A stretch of 64,000 nt of DNA from Peribolospora baueri (lineage: Eukaryota > Basidiomycota > Peribolosporomycetes > Peribolosporales > Peribolosporaceae): the NCBI GenBank assembly GCA_029717555.1, contig JAMDHS010000029.1:62001-126000 (forward strand), in the 5' to 3' direction. Positions 11,417-23,363 of this stretch are shown piece by piece. The translations under genes and the position numbers were made by a program. Position 1 is the stretch's first letter. Every line of letters starts with the position of its first letter. The notes under the pieces are model-generated. The model saw only the letters and a program-made list of their open reading frames with translations, made no database searches and was not told the origin of the DNA.

Positions 11417-11954
11417 GGGGAGAGAGCGTCAAGCTGCGTGTTGTATGTACATCAACCCGTTCTCGCCATCCTTCGAGTCGGATATAATAAAGACAGGCAT
11501 GGACGACGACGGCGTTCGATATCGTCGATGAGACGTCGATCCTGCTCTGGCCGTCTTCCGCTCGAGTCGCGCATTGATTATGCAAACAGACTCGCACAAG
11601 CAATTCCACCTCCCCTTCACCTTATTACCACCATCGCCATACACACCGCGTTCGCCACGACGCCCACCACCACGGCTTACGACACAGAACAAGCCCTTCG
11701 GCACCGCTCCTTTCAACCCGCTTTCCTCCAAACCACTTCCAAGGCCGCAACGGCGCCTCGTCGGGCGTCAGCGTCAGGGCCAAGCAAGAGGCCGGCAAGC
11801 AGGCACGGATCGCTCACGCCTGGCTTCCAGCCCGACCTCTTGTCGCCCTCGTCAACTGTCTTTGCCAGTTTCGCACTTGGCCGTCGTCATCGCCGACGAC
11901 GTCGCTTCCTTCCGTCTTGAACCATTCTCTCCGCTCCACACCTCTGCAGCCTCC
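11417..11954. promoter_or_regulatory. Divergent promoter region, GPI10 / lipase
   Basis: About 540-720 bp between two opposite start codons, depending on which GPI10 start is used. A TATAATAA stretch at about 11482-11489 is the most promoter-like feature. No further gene seen. Confidence 0.4.
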
Positions 11955-14760
11955 ATGAGCCCCTCATCTGCCGCCGCGCCTATTACGGCCACTCCTCCCC
12001 AACCTGACACCTCGTTCCTCGTCGACGGTAAGCTCATCGACGTCTCCGACGTCTCTTTCTCTTTGCGACTGGCCACCACTAACGCTGTCGCCGTTGCCGC
12101 CGTCAAACTCCTCCGACAGACGCATCTCCTCCCCCTCTGCAACGACCGCTCAGGAGCGACGGCCTCAGCGTCTCGAGCGTCGCAGGCCAGCCTGCCGTTC
12201 CCTCCAGGCCCGGAAGCGCGCAGAGCGTTCGGATCAGAGTGGAAAGGCCCGGCCTGCCTGCTGGCTCCGATGGGGACAACAATGGGAGTGCAAACGGCAG
12301 GGCGACGGGCATAAGCGCTCCTGGGGTGGCGTCGGCGGCGACGGGCACACGTAGGATGGAGAGTAGCACGACCTACGCCAAGAGGACGGGCGGGAGCATC
12401 GAAGGTGGACTTTCTTTGTGTCACCCGCTACGGTTGCCCGTGCTACGCTGCTGTTCGACCAAACTCGTTTTCACTGATTGGTTTCCCTCGTCCCTCTTCG
12501 TTTTTTCGCTCCCACGCGCGCACACAGACGCCGAGCGCTCCCCACTCATCGCTAACGTCTTCTCCCCTCGCCCGACGCGGTACACCGAGCCGACGCTCTT
12601 CTCCCGCCTACGACTGGAAATCTCCCAGCTCATCGCCAACGCCATCTCCTCCTCCTTCCTCATCCTCGTCGTCGTCTGGGCCCTCACCGTCCGAGCTCTC
12701 GCCGCCGTCCCGGCTTCCTTTGTCCCCCGCATCGTTCAAGAGAGGGACTGGGACGACCGAACAAGGTGGAAGAAAGAGGCGCTGGTCAAGGACGTCAGGT
12801 ATTACGCCACCAGCTGCGGGTTCGAGATCGTCAATGAGACGGTGGAGACCGAGGACGGGTACCTCTTGCGCGTCAATAGAGTCGTCTGTCCCGGGCACAA
12901 GATCCGGGCCGACAGGAGGGGTGAGTGTGTGATCGAGTGCTAGCTCTGTCGGGTTGGCGTCCTTTCTCTTTAATAATCTCTTTTCACATACTTCTCTTCT
13001 CGCCTTTCCTTCATTCCTATCCTTTTAGGAGGCTACCCCGTCCTGATAATGCACGGACTCTTCCAGTCCTCGGGTTCGTTCGTCACCTCCGAGGACCGTT
13101 CCCTGGCCTTTTGGCTTGCCAGGCACGGCGGTTACCAAGTCTTCCTCGGAAATAACCGTGGCGTGTTCGACATGGGCCATAAGCGGTACTCGAGGAACGA
13201 CCCGAGGTTTTGGGGTGAGCGCTGGCGTCTTTTTGTTCGAGAGCGCCAGTGTGGGACGCGCGCAGTCTGACCGTTTCTTTCCGTTTCATCGGTCATCAGA
13301 CTACGACATCCGAGAGCTAGCAAAGTATGATCTCCGCGCCCTGGTCGAGTACGTCTGCAAAACGACGGGCTACGATAAGGTGAGATGCGACGGCGCGGGT
13401 CATCAGCCGACCGGAATGTGACGCACCGTCTTCTCCCCGCGTACCTGACGACCGCCCTTGACTCGTCTTCTAGATCGCTTTCATAGGCCACTCTCAAGGC
13501 AACGCCACTGCCTTTGTCGCTCTCTCCCGTGGAATGGTTCCCGAATTGGGCGAAAAGCTCTCCATTTTTGTCGCCCTAGCACCTGCCGTCTACGCCGGAC
13601 CCCTGACGAGCTGCTTCCCTTTCACTGCCTTGAGGAGACTGGATTGGAAGAGATGGAAGCGCATCTTCGGTGGGTTATCCCTCCCATTTGCCTGTATTTG
13701 CGCATGGAGAAAGGAATGGATCGCCTCCCCATCAAAATCACTCACTTCCACCCGTCTCCCATCTCCGCTCGTCCTTCATCCATTTCGTAGGCGTCCTCGA
13801 CTTTATCCCGCTCATGCGTGTCTCCTACGATTGGACCCCGGCGCTGCCGTATGCTTTGTTGGGCTACCAGATGTTTGCATTCCTCTTTGCCTGGACAGAC
13901 GCTAACTGGTGAGCCGGGGCCCATCTCTCTGTGTTTCGACAGGTCGGTTGACGGCCTGATCCATTTGTCCCGGTCTCTTGGGTCGTTCCGTTCGACTTGA
14001 TTCTGCGCTTTCCCCCGCCCCCCCACGTCCCTTCCGCCAGGCTGCCCCGTCGCAAAGCCAAGATGTTCCGCTTCACGCCCCAACCCGTATCCTCCGCCTC
14101 CATCTTCTGGTGGGCAGGCAAGAGGGGCTTCGCCTCTCGTGGCTGCATCCTCGATCCGGACGAGGACAGGTGGTTCGATCGACGCTTCCCCCCACTGGCG
14201 CTCTACTCTGGCGGGATGGACTTTTTGGTCCTCACCGAGCCGCTGTTGAAGAGGTTGGAGGAGAGGGAGAAGGACGTCAGGTTGGTGAGGGCTGTCCGGC
14301 AGGAGACCGCCGAGGTGAGTGTACGATGCCCGTGGCACCGTTAGGTGATGACGGAAGGAGAGAAGCACGATTCCTCCGGAGAGGAGCCACATTGCTTCCC
14401 ACCGTTCGGGTTCGGGGAAGAGCTCGTTGCGACGCAAAAATTTCGACATGTCTGATGGTTGAATCATTCCAAGCTCACTTTCATGCACCTCCTTCCTCGC
14501 CCCCGTCGCCGCCTAACGCCAGCACTGTGACCACTTCTGGGCAGCAGACTCTGTCGAGTGGTGCTTCCACACCATTTTGGGTGAGTTGCAGTACCATACC
14601 TCTTCATCCATTTCTGCGGACTCTGCTCACTTCTGCCTCCCATCTCCGCACCTTTCCCCCTCTTCGTCCTTTCCTTCCCACAGAGGACATTGAGAACACC
14701 CGTCCTCGCTTTCCGGAAGAGGAAGAAGCGAGCAGGATCGAGCCCGCAAGAGTGGCATGA
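11955..14760 (+). CDS. Acid-lipase / steryl ester hydrolase-like alpha/beta hydrolase
   Basis: Likely membrane-anchored lipid esterase of the TGL1/YEH1/YEH2 group (AB-hydrolase associated lipase region plus alpha/beta hydrolase fold). Ten exons: 11955-12027, 12120-12404, 12528-12920, 13029-13214, 13300-13379, 13474-13669, 13791-13908, 14041-14314, 14523-14580, 14684-14760; 579 residues. A hydrophobic helix (ANAISSSFLILVVVWALTV) precedes the lipase-associated segment CGFEIVNETVETEDGYLLRV. Next come LIMHGLFQSSG, the oxyanion region GNNRGVFDMGH, and the nucleophile motif FIGHSQGNA with Ser346. The C-terminal part has the family's DxxxLxEP-like region (GGMDFLVLTEP) and the catalytic-His region HCDHFWAADS. 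The first ~130 residues are disordered Ser/Gly/Arg-rich. Substrate is inferred from family only. Confidence 0.87.
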
Positions 14761-15371
14761 CGGGACGATACCGACTTGACATGGCACGATCTTGACGGCA
14801 GCTAGAAGCTGTCGGACGCGCACGACACGCACAGGTCAGAGTTGGCCTTTATGGCACGAACGTCAAGCCAGGGCCTCTCTATACCAATCTTATCACACTG
14901 ATCGGATCGTTCACCGGGACCACCGATTTCTTTCTCTTCTGGCGATCGTTTACCATGCCATGCCCCACGCTTGGATTCTATCTTTCTTACCCTTCGCTTT
15001 CGTCCGTCTCACATCGGCACACATAACCCATTTTCGACATGGATCTAATCTCGGGTAGAAAAAGAAGAATGGACCGTCCGTTGCTGGAGGTCGCACCGAT
15101 CGGATTGTGTGAGGAAAATGGACAGCGACGAAGCGCGTTGACGGGGAAGAAATTATTAAAGCTACGGAGTAAGTCGTACATCGAGAGCGGGACTTGGGGG
15201 ATGGTGGGAAGTCGTAGGTTGCCATCGGCAGGGAGGCCAAGGTTTGATAGGGGGAGAGCGTTTCTCGAAACTGCATTAAAAGACCTACATGGAGGGGGGC
15301 CAGGGGGGGGGCGGTCCCAAAACCAACCGAACCCTCCCTGTGAGACTATGGAACGAGCTGGGCCGACCAAA
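14761..15371. other. Convergent 3' spacer
   Basis: 611 bp between the lipase stop and the NmrA-like stop, both transcripts ending here. Open frames on both strands look like GC-driven chance frames. No gene recognised. Confidence 0.45.
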
Positions 15372-17141
15372 CTATTCGTCATCGAGCAGCTTGGGGACCA
15401 TTTCATCCCTTACCCACTCCCGCCAGGAGCGACGGTATTGGACGTTCTGCCAGGCCACCATGCGTGTGTGAGAGAGAGAGAGAAGAAAGGAAGGTAAAAA
15501 GTGTCAGGGAAGACGTGTTAGCTTTCGCTTCCCATTCACGCTCATCCTTTTGAGCGATCTGATGCACAGTCGTTAGCAGAGGGGAAGGCTGGCCGTGACC
15601 AGCTGGGAGGCTCACCTTGAACTCCGGGGAAGGAAGGGGTCTCTTAGCATCGACGGAGTGATAGAGGGCATACCTGATGTACATGTCAAATCAAGAACCC
15701 AGAGTTTCGGGGCAGGGAGACGGGGATGGAAGGGGAGGCGACATCCAGTCCGGTGAGGGCGCTGAAGGAACTTCGCAGAGATAGACAGCTGTTCGAAGCA
15801 CTTGCTAAACTCACATCACAGCATTCAAGCCGCCCGGATCGTGTCCGGCGCGAAGAATGAGCTTCCTCTCCTTGCCTTCCCTTCCCTCCTCCGCGTCCAC
15901 CTTCCTCACCTCCTCCACCACAATCTCAGCAAGCTGGCGCACTGTGAGGACCTCAGAGGCGAAGTGGGCCTCGTACCATTTCGCACCCGGCTCCTTCGGC
16001 GATGTCCACACGGTCGTCGTTGGCTGAGGCACGAACATGGGGGCGTCTTGTAGGTTCGGGTAGAAATAGGAATTCTGGCAAGCCGTGGCTGCCTGTCCCC
16101 AGTCTTCTTGGGTGTTTAGCAGAGGGACTGAAGAGAAGATGGATTTCGATTCGAATAGACAAAATTCAAGGTGAGCGTCACACTGGCATCGCACAAACCA
16201 TCAGTCCGCCCAGATGAGCCGGCGCAGGAAGGACAGATGGCTGACGGTACTCACGAGGTGTGTCCTCCTTACACAATGGTACGTCAACGACCACGTCACC
16301 GTTGTCATCTAAGCTGAACAATTCCAGCCCCAGAAAGCTTTCCCAGGGGACCTCGGGGCAGATGAACATTCCTTTGTAGTTGTTTGAGATGAGGTACTCG
16401 GCAACCTTAGGAAGTGAAGCGGGGCGAGGCGGAAGGGAAGGGGGTTGAGAAAAGCAGGCATATGCAAGCCGAGGACGGGCAAATGACTTGTGCACCTGCT
16501 GAACGTGAAGTAAAAGGGAAAGCGCGAAATGGACTCACGTCCAAGTGATATCCAGGGACAGTTGTGACGCCCGTCTCCCTCTGAGCCTGAAGTCCATCCT
16601 TGGACCAGATGGCCCACACAGCAAAAGGTATTTTCGCCCGCTCCAGCTCTCCTGCGATCACTTTGGCCCAGCGAAAGTACTCGTCGCCGTCGGGTAGGCC
16701 GGCGAGGTAAGCACATTGGACGGCGTCAGCGCCGTCAAAAGCCTTGCGCACCGACTCTGGGTTGCCCAAGTCGGCGTGGTCAAAGGTCACGTTTGGCAAA
16801 CCTGAGAGCTGGTGGTTGCCTCTCTTGAGCGCCAAAGCGGGGATCAGAGCTCGTACACGGTAGAGACCAGACTTGGCAAGGGCGATGGTGCAAAAGAAGC
16901 CTGGAAGGGGAGGGAAGAGGATATGCAGTTAGGATAGGACAAGGTCCGGAGGGCGAGACTTCTTCGAGACTGCACTGAATGACCGCGCCTTCGGTGAAGG
17001 CGGAAGAAGGACGATTCTTTCCCTCCGCTCACCTCCCAAACGCCCCAAAGCGTCAACAACGACCACGAGGGGCTTGTCCCCCGGGGCCTTTCCCGTCGCC
17101 TGCAATCCGGTGTTAGTGTTGGTAGTCGTAGTGTCCGTCAT
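15372..17141 (-). CDS. NmrA-like family protein (NAD(P)-binding fold)
   Basis: Rossmann-fold protein of the NmrA/HSCARG group, atypical short-chain dehydrogenases that often sense the NAD(P) redox state rather than catalyse. Six exons (minus): 17141-17033, 16900-16539, 16405-16255, 16127-15815, 15673-15616, 15446-15372; 355 residues. After a Thr-rich start comes KPLVVVVDALGRLGGFFC, which stands where family members have GATGxxG, so the classic glycine motif is degenerate. DLGNPESVRKAFDGADAV is the usual second nucleotide-site helix, followed by YFRWAKVIAGELERAKI and VPGYHLDVAEYL. The C-terminal exon codes for YRRSWREWVRDEMVPKLLDDE. Partner and substrate cannot be told from sequence. Divergent from malate dehydrogenase, with 1.6 kb between. 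Confidence 0.8.
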
Positions 17142-18732
17142 GTTACGCGGTGCAGCACGTTTCCGAAGGGAGAGAGAGGCTGGGCGCGGTTTGTTTGGAC
17201 GCTCTTTCCCTTCCTTCCTCCTGCGTCCGTGTATAGATAGATGGCTTGTTTCGCAGAGCGATAGGACGAGGTTGCCCACCTTGTGAAGCGGATGATGGAC
17301 GGAGAAGACGAGAGAGGCGGTACCACGAGTTGCAGACTTGAATTCGGAAGGAGCACGGATGTGCGTCTAGGCGTACTTTAAAGAGCAGGGCAAGAGAAGG
17401 GGCCGGGGGGGGATAATACGGGAGAGCCGAGTTGGTTTGACGAGCATGCCCAGGAGGGAGTGCTTTTAAGCCACATCCGAGAGCGAATATTCGCTGTTCC
17501 ATTGCCTTCCTTCCCCACATCATCTTGTTCGAGCTGTGGGCGGCAAGTGACAGCGAGGGAAGCGTTCTGTTTCGTCCTGCCAATCCATGCAGCGTATGAG
17601 GTCTCATTGTTCCGTCTGACCGACCGGGATCAGATGGATCGGCAAGACCCGCGGCAATGGTACGTGGTCTGCTTGGTCGCCATCGTCCGCGTCTGGACGC
17701 TGCGCCGACGCTTGCAAGCGGCGTCAAGGGCCTGGCTAGTTACTGTTGAATACGCAGTTTGTCTGCTGCTCGTAGCATCGTAGTTACGGGTCCGGCGGCC
17801 AGCCGGACACAATTAGCTGCTCGTGCTTGCCCATCGCACGGCACAGGCGAGTCGTTCGAGAAGAACCGCCGAGGGCGTCTCCCTGGGCATTCTCGAATTC
17901 TCCACCTCGCACAGGTGCGAAGAATGGCTCCCCGCGCCTGCGGAGGGATATGGATGGAGACGGCCGTCGTCGAGCCGTCGACGTCCGCCCACTCAGTCTG
18001 TCTCCAAACAAGCATCCCCGCCAGCCGTGCACGATTCGACAACAGGCGATCCCGCCGCCTGCACTCACTCTTTTTCCAGCCGGATCCCGTTACGCTCGAT
18101 GTACAGCACAGATGTACAGCACTGTGCTTTAGCCTGGATGTGCATCGGCACGGACGGCGGCAGACTGTCACGTGTGCCGAGCCCATATATCGAGGCACAT
18201 GGCTCGACGTTTCTGGACTATGAAATCTCCACCGTACTTGGTTCTAGAGAAGGTGTTATCGATTGGAAGAAAGGTCACGTCGAAATTCCCGAGAGAGGCA
18301 CAGCTACCGTCTCTCCAGATGCGGTGCGTGTCGCTTGCCTCGCAAGCCAAGCCGACCACGTCCCCGTGTGACCTCGGATATCCCGGGCGTCGCATGCCAG
18401 CTTCGACGAGGATGCGCTCGTTGACGCCGGACGTCAACTATCTCTGTCCATCATCATCAATCAGACTCGAGCAGCGACCGCGCTGACCACTGCACTCTGC
18501 CCTCGGCCCGGGCCGGTCTGTGCGAGGGTCGTACGGGCCCCACTGACGCCATCGGACCGGCGAGGTTGCCGCAGCAGTCGGCCCCTCCCGGCCCGTTTTC
18601 GCGTGCTGCCGGCAAACTTGGGTGATCACCATCGTCACCTTCCTCCTCTTCATCTCCGTCCCCCGACCTTCTTCTCCCCCTCACCTACCCTCTTCGTCGT
18701 GCTTGCACGTAAAAAAACGACAGACAACCGTA
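17142..18732. promoter_or_regulatory. Long divergent intergenic region, NmrA-like / malate dehydrogenase
   Basis: 1.59 kb without a recognisable gene. Open frames up to 180 codons occur on both strands, but none has a family-like motif and they overlap each other, as expected by chance in GC-rich DNA. It must contain the promoters of both flanking genes. No tRNA B-box consensus seen. Confidence 0.4.
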
Positions 18733-20531
18733 ATGTTTGCCCGCGCCGCCCTTCGCTCCGCTGCTCCCGCCCTCCGCCAGGGCGCTGGCCTCCGCGCCTT
18801 CTCCACCTCCCAGGTCCAGAACAAGAAGGTGAGCTGGAAAAGACACGCAGATCGGCTACGCCCTCTCCATCCAGGCGTCTCTCGAGACCTATGGCGACTC
18901 GTACTGACTTCCTATCATCGCCCTTCGTGTCTGCGTATTCCACCAGGTCGCCGTGCTCGGTGCCGGCGGTGGCATCGGTCAGCCCCTCTCGCTCCTCCTC
19001 AAGCAGAACAGGCTCGTCACCGAGTGAGTGCGGACGCAATGGACGACCGTAACCCGTGTATCATTTCGACTCATTCCACCTGCTTGCTATACTTTCTTTT
19101 TTTTCATCCCTCCCGCCTCGCATCACAGCCTTGCTCTCTTCGACATCCGTGGCGCCCCCGGTGTTGGTGCTGACATCAGCCACGTCAACTCACCCGCCAA
19201 GGTGAGCAATGTCTACTGTGGACAACGGGCTCAGGCCATTGGCCTTCGTGCCATAGACGAGCGGGGACAGGACGTTCTTCATAGCACCCTTCCTGTTTCG
19301 GCTTTTACGTGCCGGTTCGTGTACCAAATGGCGTCGATGCTCATCTGATCTTTTCGCTTCCTCCACCTTCTTCGCCTCGCAGGCCGTCGGATACGCTCCC
19401 GAGAACGATGGCCTTACCAAGGCCCTCGAGGGTGCCGAGATCATTCTCATTCCTGCCGGCGTTCCCCGCAAGCCCGGTATGACCCGTGACGACCTCTTCA
19501 ACGTGAGCTCGCCTTCTTCACCAACGCTCGAAATCGCTCGCAGCAGACTAGCTCTCGTTTCAGACCCGCTCACCCTCTTCTTCGTCATTCATTTCGCCCG
19601 CCCGCAGACCAACGCCTCGATCGTCCGCGACCTCGCCAAGGCGGCCGCCAAGGTGGCTCCTAAGGCCCACATGCTCATCATTTCCAACCCCGTCAACTCT
19701 ACCGTGCCGATCGTCGCCGAGGTGTACAAGGAGGCCGGCGTGTACGACCCCAAGCGCCTTTTCGGTGTTACCACGCTCGACGTCGTGCGCTCCTCCACCT
19801 TCCTGTCCGGCATCGCTGGCTCGGACCCCAAGGACACCGTCGTTCCCGTCGTGGGTGGCCACTCTGGCGTGACCATCGTCCCCCTCCTCAGCCAGGCCGC
19901 GCAGGGTTCGTCGGTGCAGAAGGGTGAGCAGTACGACGCCCTCGTCCACCGCATCCAGTTCGGCGGTGACGAGGTCGTCAAGGCCAAGGACGGCGCCGGC
20001 TCGGCCACCCTCTCCATGGCCTACGCCGCTTCCGTTTTCGCCAACTCTCTCCTCAAGGCCTTGGGCGGCGAGAAGGGCGTTGTCGAGCCCACCTTCGTCG
20101 ATAGCCCCTTGTACAAGGACCAGGGTGTTGACTTCTTCAGCTCCAGGGTCGAGCTCGGCGTGAGTGTTCCTTCGATCCGAACCTCGATCATCGAGTTTGC
20201 GTTTCCAACTCTTTTCATGAAGACTGATGAGTTGTCTTCGACCCGGTCCCCACTCGCTTGATGCTGCATCCGTAGCCTGAGGGTGTCGCCAAGATTCACC
20301 CCGTCGGCCAGGTCACCCCTGAGGAGCAGAAGCTCATCGACGCTTGCCTGCCCGAGCTCAAGAAGAGTGCGTACGCCGTTTCCCTTCTTTCTTCCTTGCG
20401 TTTGCGGCTTCGTCCCTCTGTGCGAGCCGCCTCGATGGGAAGGAAGGCTTTAGCTCACCTGGTGGCTTTCCTTTTGCACCTCCTCTTTCATAGACATCGC
20501 TAAGGGTGTCTCCTTCGTCAAGGGCGCCTAA
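18733..20531 (+). CDS. MDH1: Malate dehydrogenase, mitochondrial
   Basis: NAD-dependent malate/oxaloacetate interconversion in the TCA cycle. Seven exons: 18733-18828, 18947-19023, 19129-19201, 19383-19502, 19608-20159, 20276-20366, 20494-20531; 348 residues, normal for the family. Exon 1 is almost exactly the presequence ([20 protein letters not shown], then RAFSTSQVQ). The mature part starts with the NAD-binding [19 protein letters not shown]. It continues with the substrate-binding loop [26 protein letters not shown], and [13 protein letters not shown] with the catalytic His near residue 207. The C-terminus is intact. Several short introns split the N-terminal half, while one 184-codon exon carries the catalytic core. 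Confidence 0.97.
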
Positions 20532-20970
20532 ATTCGCGGTTTGACATCGGCAACCCTCTTCCTTTTCCAGTCTACTCCTCTGGAATAGACGCGAAGGGCC
20601 CTTGCGCTCTTTCCTTACACCCCAGTCTGCGTTCCCGTCGTCGGTCCACGTCGGAGCGCTTTGGGATGGGTTCGGAATCCGAGAGGACGAGAGGAGACTA
20701 GTAGAGAAAGAGAAAAGAGTGATGTGGAGAAACGTGCAATGGATTTGTTCAAGTGCGCTTCGTTTGCACGTACATATAGTCTGCTAGCTCGACCTGCTCT
20801 AAAGTCTGTCCGCACGCGAGCCAGGTCCGTCTCCCACAGTCAGTCGATCGGAGACGCAAGATCGTGAACGACGTGCGTGCAGAGTGGGCGATGGCGGCGG
20901 TCGGACAAATCTGATATCGCGCCCGATCGGGCGAGCATTCCTTCTTCCCTCACCTCTTCTCTCCCCCACC
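20532..20970. other. Tandem spacer, MDH1 to LYR gene
   Basis: 439 bp holding the malate dehydrogenase 3' end and the promoter of the LYR-motif gene. Nothing else recognised. Confidence 0.4.
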
Positions 20971-22457
20971 ATGTCCGTCCCCGCGCCGCTCGCCGGTCCT
21001 TCCGCTCGCGCCATCCTCGCCTCGCTCCCCTTCCCCCATCGCCCCGCCCGTCCGCGCGTACCCTTTTTCCGCCTCCCGGCGCACAGAATTCCGACGCTTT
21101 GGTCGCTCTACCGCCCTTTGCTACGTACCGCGCCTGAAGAGCTACCAGAGGTTAGGGAGAGGATTAGGGAGGAGTTTAGGGCGAAGAGGCACTCTACGAG
21201 TCCACGGGAGACGAAGGACGCTTTGGTGAAGGGCTATCGGGTGCGTTTTTGGCTTTGTTCAACGAGGGACGACCTATTTAGAGCAAAGGTTCTGGATGTG
21301 ACGCTTAGGGACTCGCCCGTTCGTCTTATTTCGTCGACACTCTTTCCCGTATTCAGTTTCTTGAGCTCCTCCAAAAAGCGACAGATGGACATCAGGATGC
21401 TTCTCAGATAGTCGCTCGCATCGCCAAGAAGCAGCGTCGAAGGCGAAAGCAAGCGGTGTGGAAGGAGACGTACGAGCGATTCCTCGAGCCGGTGAGTTCA
21501 TCGCCCACCGGGGGTGCTGATATGATGCCCTGTACGCCTGTGTGGTTTCGGTGTTCTCACTCACCGTCTTTCCCTCGCATCCTATTGTGTTCTCCATTCG
21601 ACTTGCCCATCCACCCAACCCCCCGCCCCTTTGACTCGCATATCAGACTCCACCCGAGCCACGCTTGTCAGGCTCTCTTATCCGCCCGACGTTTGCCAAC
21701 CCTCCGATGCCACGCTTACGGACAGTGCAGCCGGAATCGACGTCGATGATGATCAAGCGGAGGCGAGAGTCGCGGATACGGAGGCGAGAGAGGGTTATAG
21801 CGATCAAGGATATGTTGGACGATGTGAGGAGGGAGGCAGACTTTGAGAGACGAGCGCTTGGAGGTGCGGATAGGCAAGGTGGGGTGAAGAAGATGGAGGT
21901 GGGCGAGAGAGTGTGGAAGAATGTGGCAGACTGGGGTGAGTGTTGGAACGACCTGCCGTCTCTCAGGTCTAGTCTACCGCACTTCTCAGCCGTCTTCTGA
22001 CCCTGGCAATCCTTTCTTCTTTTCTTCTTCTTCTTCGCCGCCGCCGCCCTGCTGCTGTCGACACCGCAGAACGTCCCTTCCGGGAAGAACGAAGAGCAAT
22101 CCAAGCAAAGTACGACGCCGACGAGGCTCGCGCCAACATGGTGTTCAGCCCCAAGGTGCTGGAAAGGGCTAAGAGAGCGAGGAGGCGCAAATTGGAGTGA
22201 GTGCATTGGCGGAAAGCGGGGGATCCTTTCATCTCTTCGTCTTCCGGCTTCCACCTCATTTTACCATACTGTTTTGGCCGATGGGACGGCTGGTTTTACA
22301 ACGCCGCCTTGCGTCTTTTCTTCGCTCCCGTCCTTTTCTGCGCCTCGACGCACTTTTTTTCTGACATCCTCTTTCCTCCCATACGTCCTCGACGCGTCCA
22401 CAAAGATACTTCACCGCCAGGGCCCGAAGACGGCGACTGGGCGAAGTACCCAACTAA
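20971..22457 (+). CDS. LYR-motif (Complex1_LYR) protein, probably mitochondrial
   Basis: LYR proteins are small helical adaptors that work with mitochondrial acyl-carrier protein in assembly of respiratory complexes, ribosomes or Fe-S clusters. Five exons: 20971-21240, 21357-21491, 21647-21935, 22070-22196, 22406-22457; 290 residues. The signature is RIPTLWSLYRPLLR (Leu46-Tyr47-Arg48), followed by a helix, a basic REEFRAKRH stretch and KGYRFLELLQKA, as in the fold. The ~45 residues before LYR are Arg/Pro/Ala-rich without acids, like a targeting sequence. At 290 residues it is much longer than the common 80-150-residue members: a basic, helical C-terminal half (RRRESRIRRRERVIAIK; ends RRRRLGEVPN) is extra. 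The specific client complex cannot be named. The last intron acceptor (CAAAG) was set by phase. Confidence 0.72.
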
Positions 22458-23363
22458 ACCTGGTATCGCAGTCAGGAAACCCGTCGCAAGGAGGGACCCG
22501 AAAGCGAGACGACGCGGAGGCGCCCCGAGGACGCGACGGGCCGTCCCTACTCAAGCGGTCACGAACTTCCCTTGTCGCCTCTGCCCGCGTCTGGAGTATA
22601 CGGCGGCAGATGTCGATCATCACGTCGATGCCGTCGCCGGCCACTCTCATCAAGCTATCGAGCAACGAGACCCTGGTGTTCTCCTACAACTGACCGAAGA
22701 GATCGAAGACGAGGCGAGCCCAGGAGGCATCGGTGATGGGTCCGACGGCCTGAGGGGAGTGCTAACGAATCTGACCCACGCGTACGCACGCTTCCTCGAG
22801 AGCCCACGGACTGGTTGGGACGACTCGTCTGAATCGCTTGTCCTCAGGCCGTCTTCTTCGTCCTAGGGCACGAAAGAGCTCGGACGACGATGTCGCAAGC
22901 GTTCGTCTTCGACCCACGCCAAATAGTTAATAGTAGATTTGGTAACCAGCAGGGGTATCTATTACACCTGAATATAGACACGCGACCCGGATGGAGAAGC
23001 GGCGGGAGTGTCAGATGGGGGGAACAGAAAAGAATGGAAGGGGAAAGGGAAGAGGGGGGGGGGGGGATTGTCCGGGCGCGTCGCAATACTTACAGGGACC
23101 AGCGAAAGGAGACGACGAGGACGCCTCGGTGACGGCGGGTAGGATCGGTATACAGAACCGACGGTTAGGGTGGAAAGAAAAAGAAGACCAAGAAGGCGGC
23201 GGTGGATCGGTTGGTTGGTTGGCCTGTGCGCGCCGGAGAGGGGAGGTGAAACGCCAAAAAAGGGCGGCGAACCGAAGAAAGACGGGATGGGCGGTGAAAA
23301 GAGGCGGCTGAACGAGAAGAGAAGTGTGTGTGTTCGTCGGCGCCACCTTTCCCCTTTTTATTT
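22458..23363. other. Convergent 3' region, LYR gene / SEC2
   Basis: 906 bp between two convergent stops. A plus-strand frame stays open to about 22866 but shows no motif and overlaps a comparable minus-strand frame, so I do not call it. A pure G run lies near 23056-23066. Confidence 0.4.

Noticed and set aside
17142-18732. tRNA or small-RNA genes in the long intergenic region.
   Set aside because: No B-box-like GGTTCRANNCC pattern or cloverleaf could be seen by eye here or elsewhere in the window.
22466-22866. Plus-strand open frame after the LYR gene.
   Set aside because: Phase across the last LYR intron leads to a stop at 22457. The open frame lacks its own start context and motif, and a minus-strand frame competes with it.
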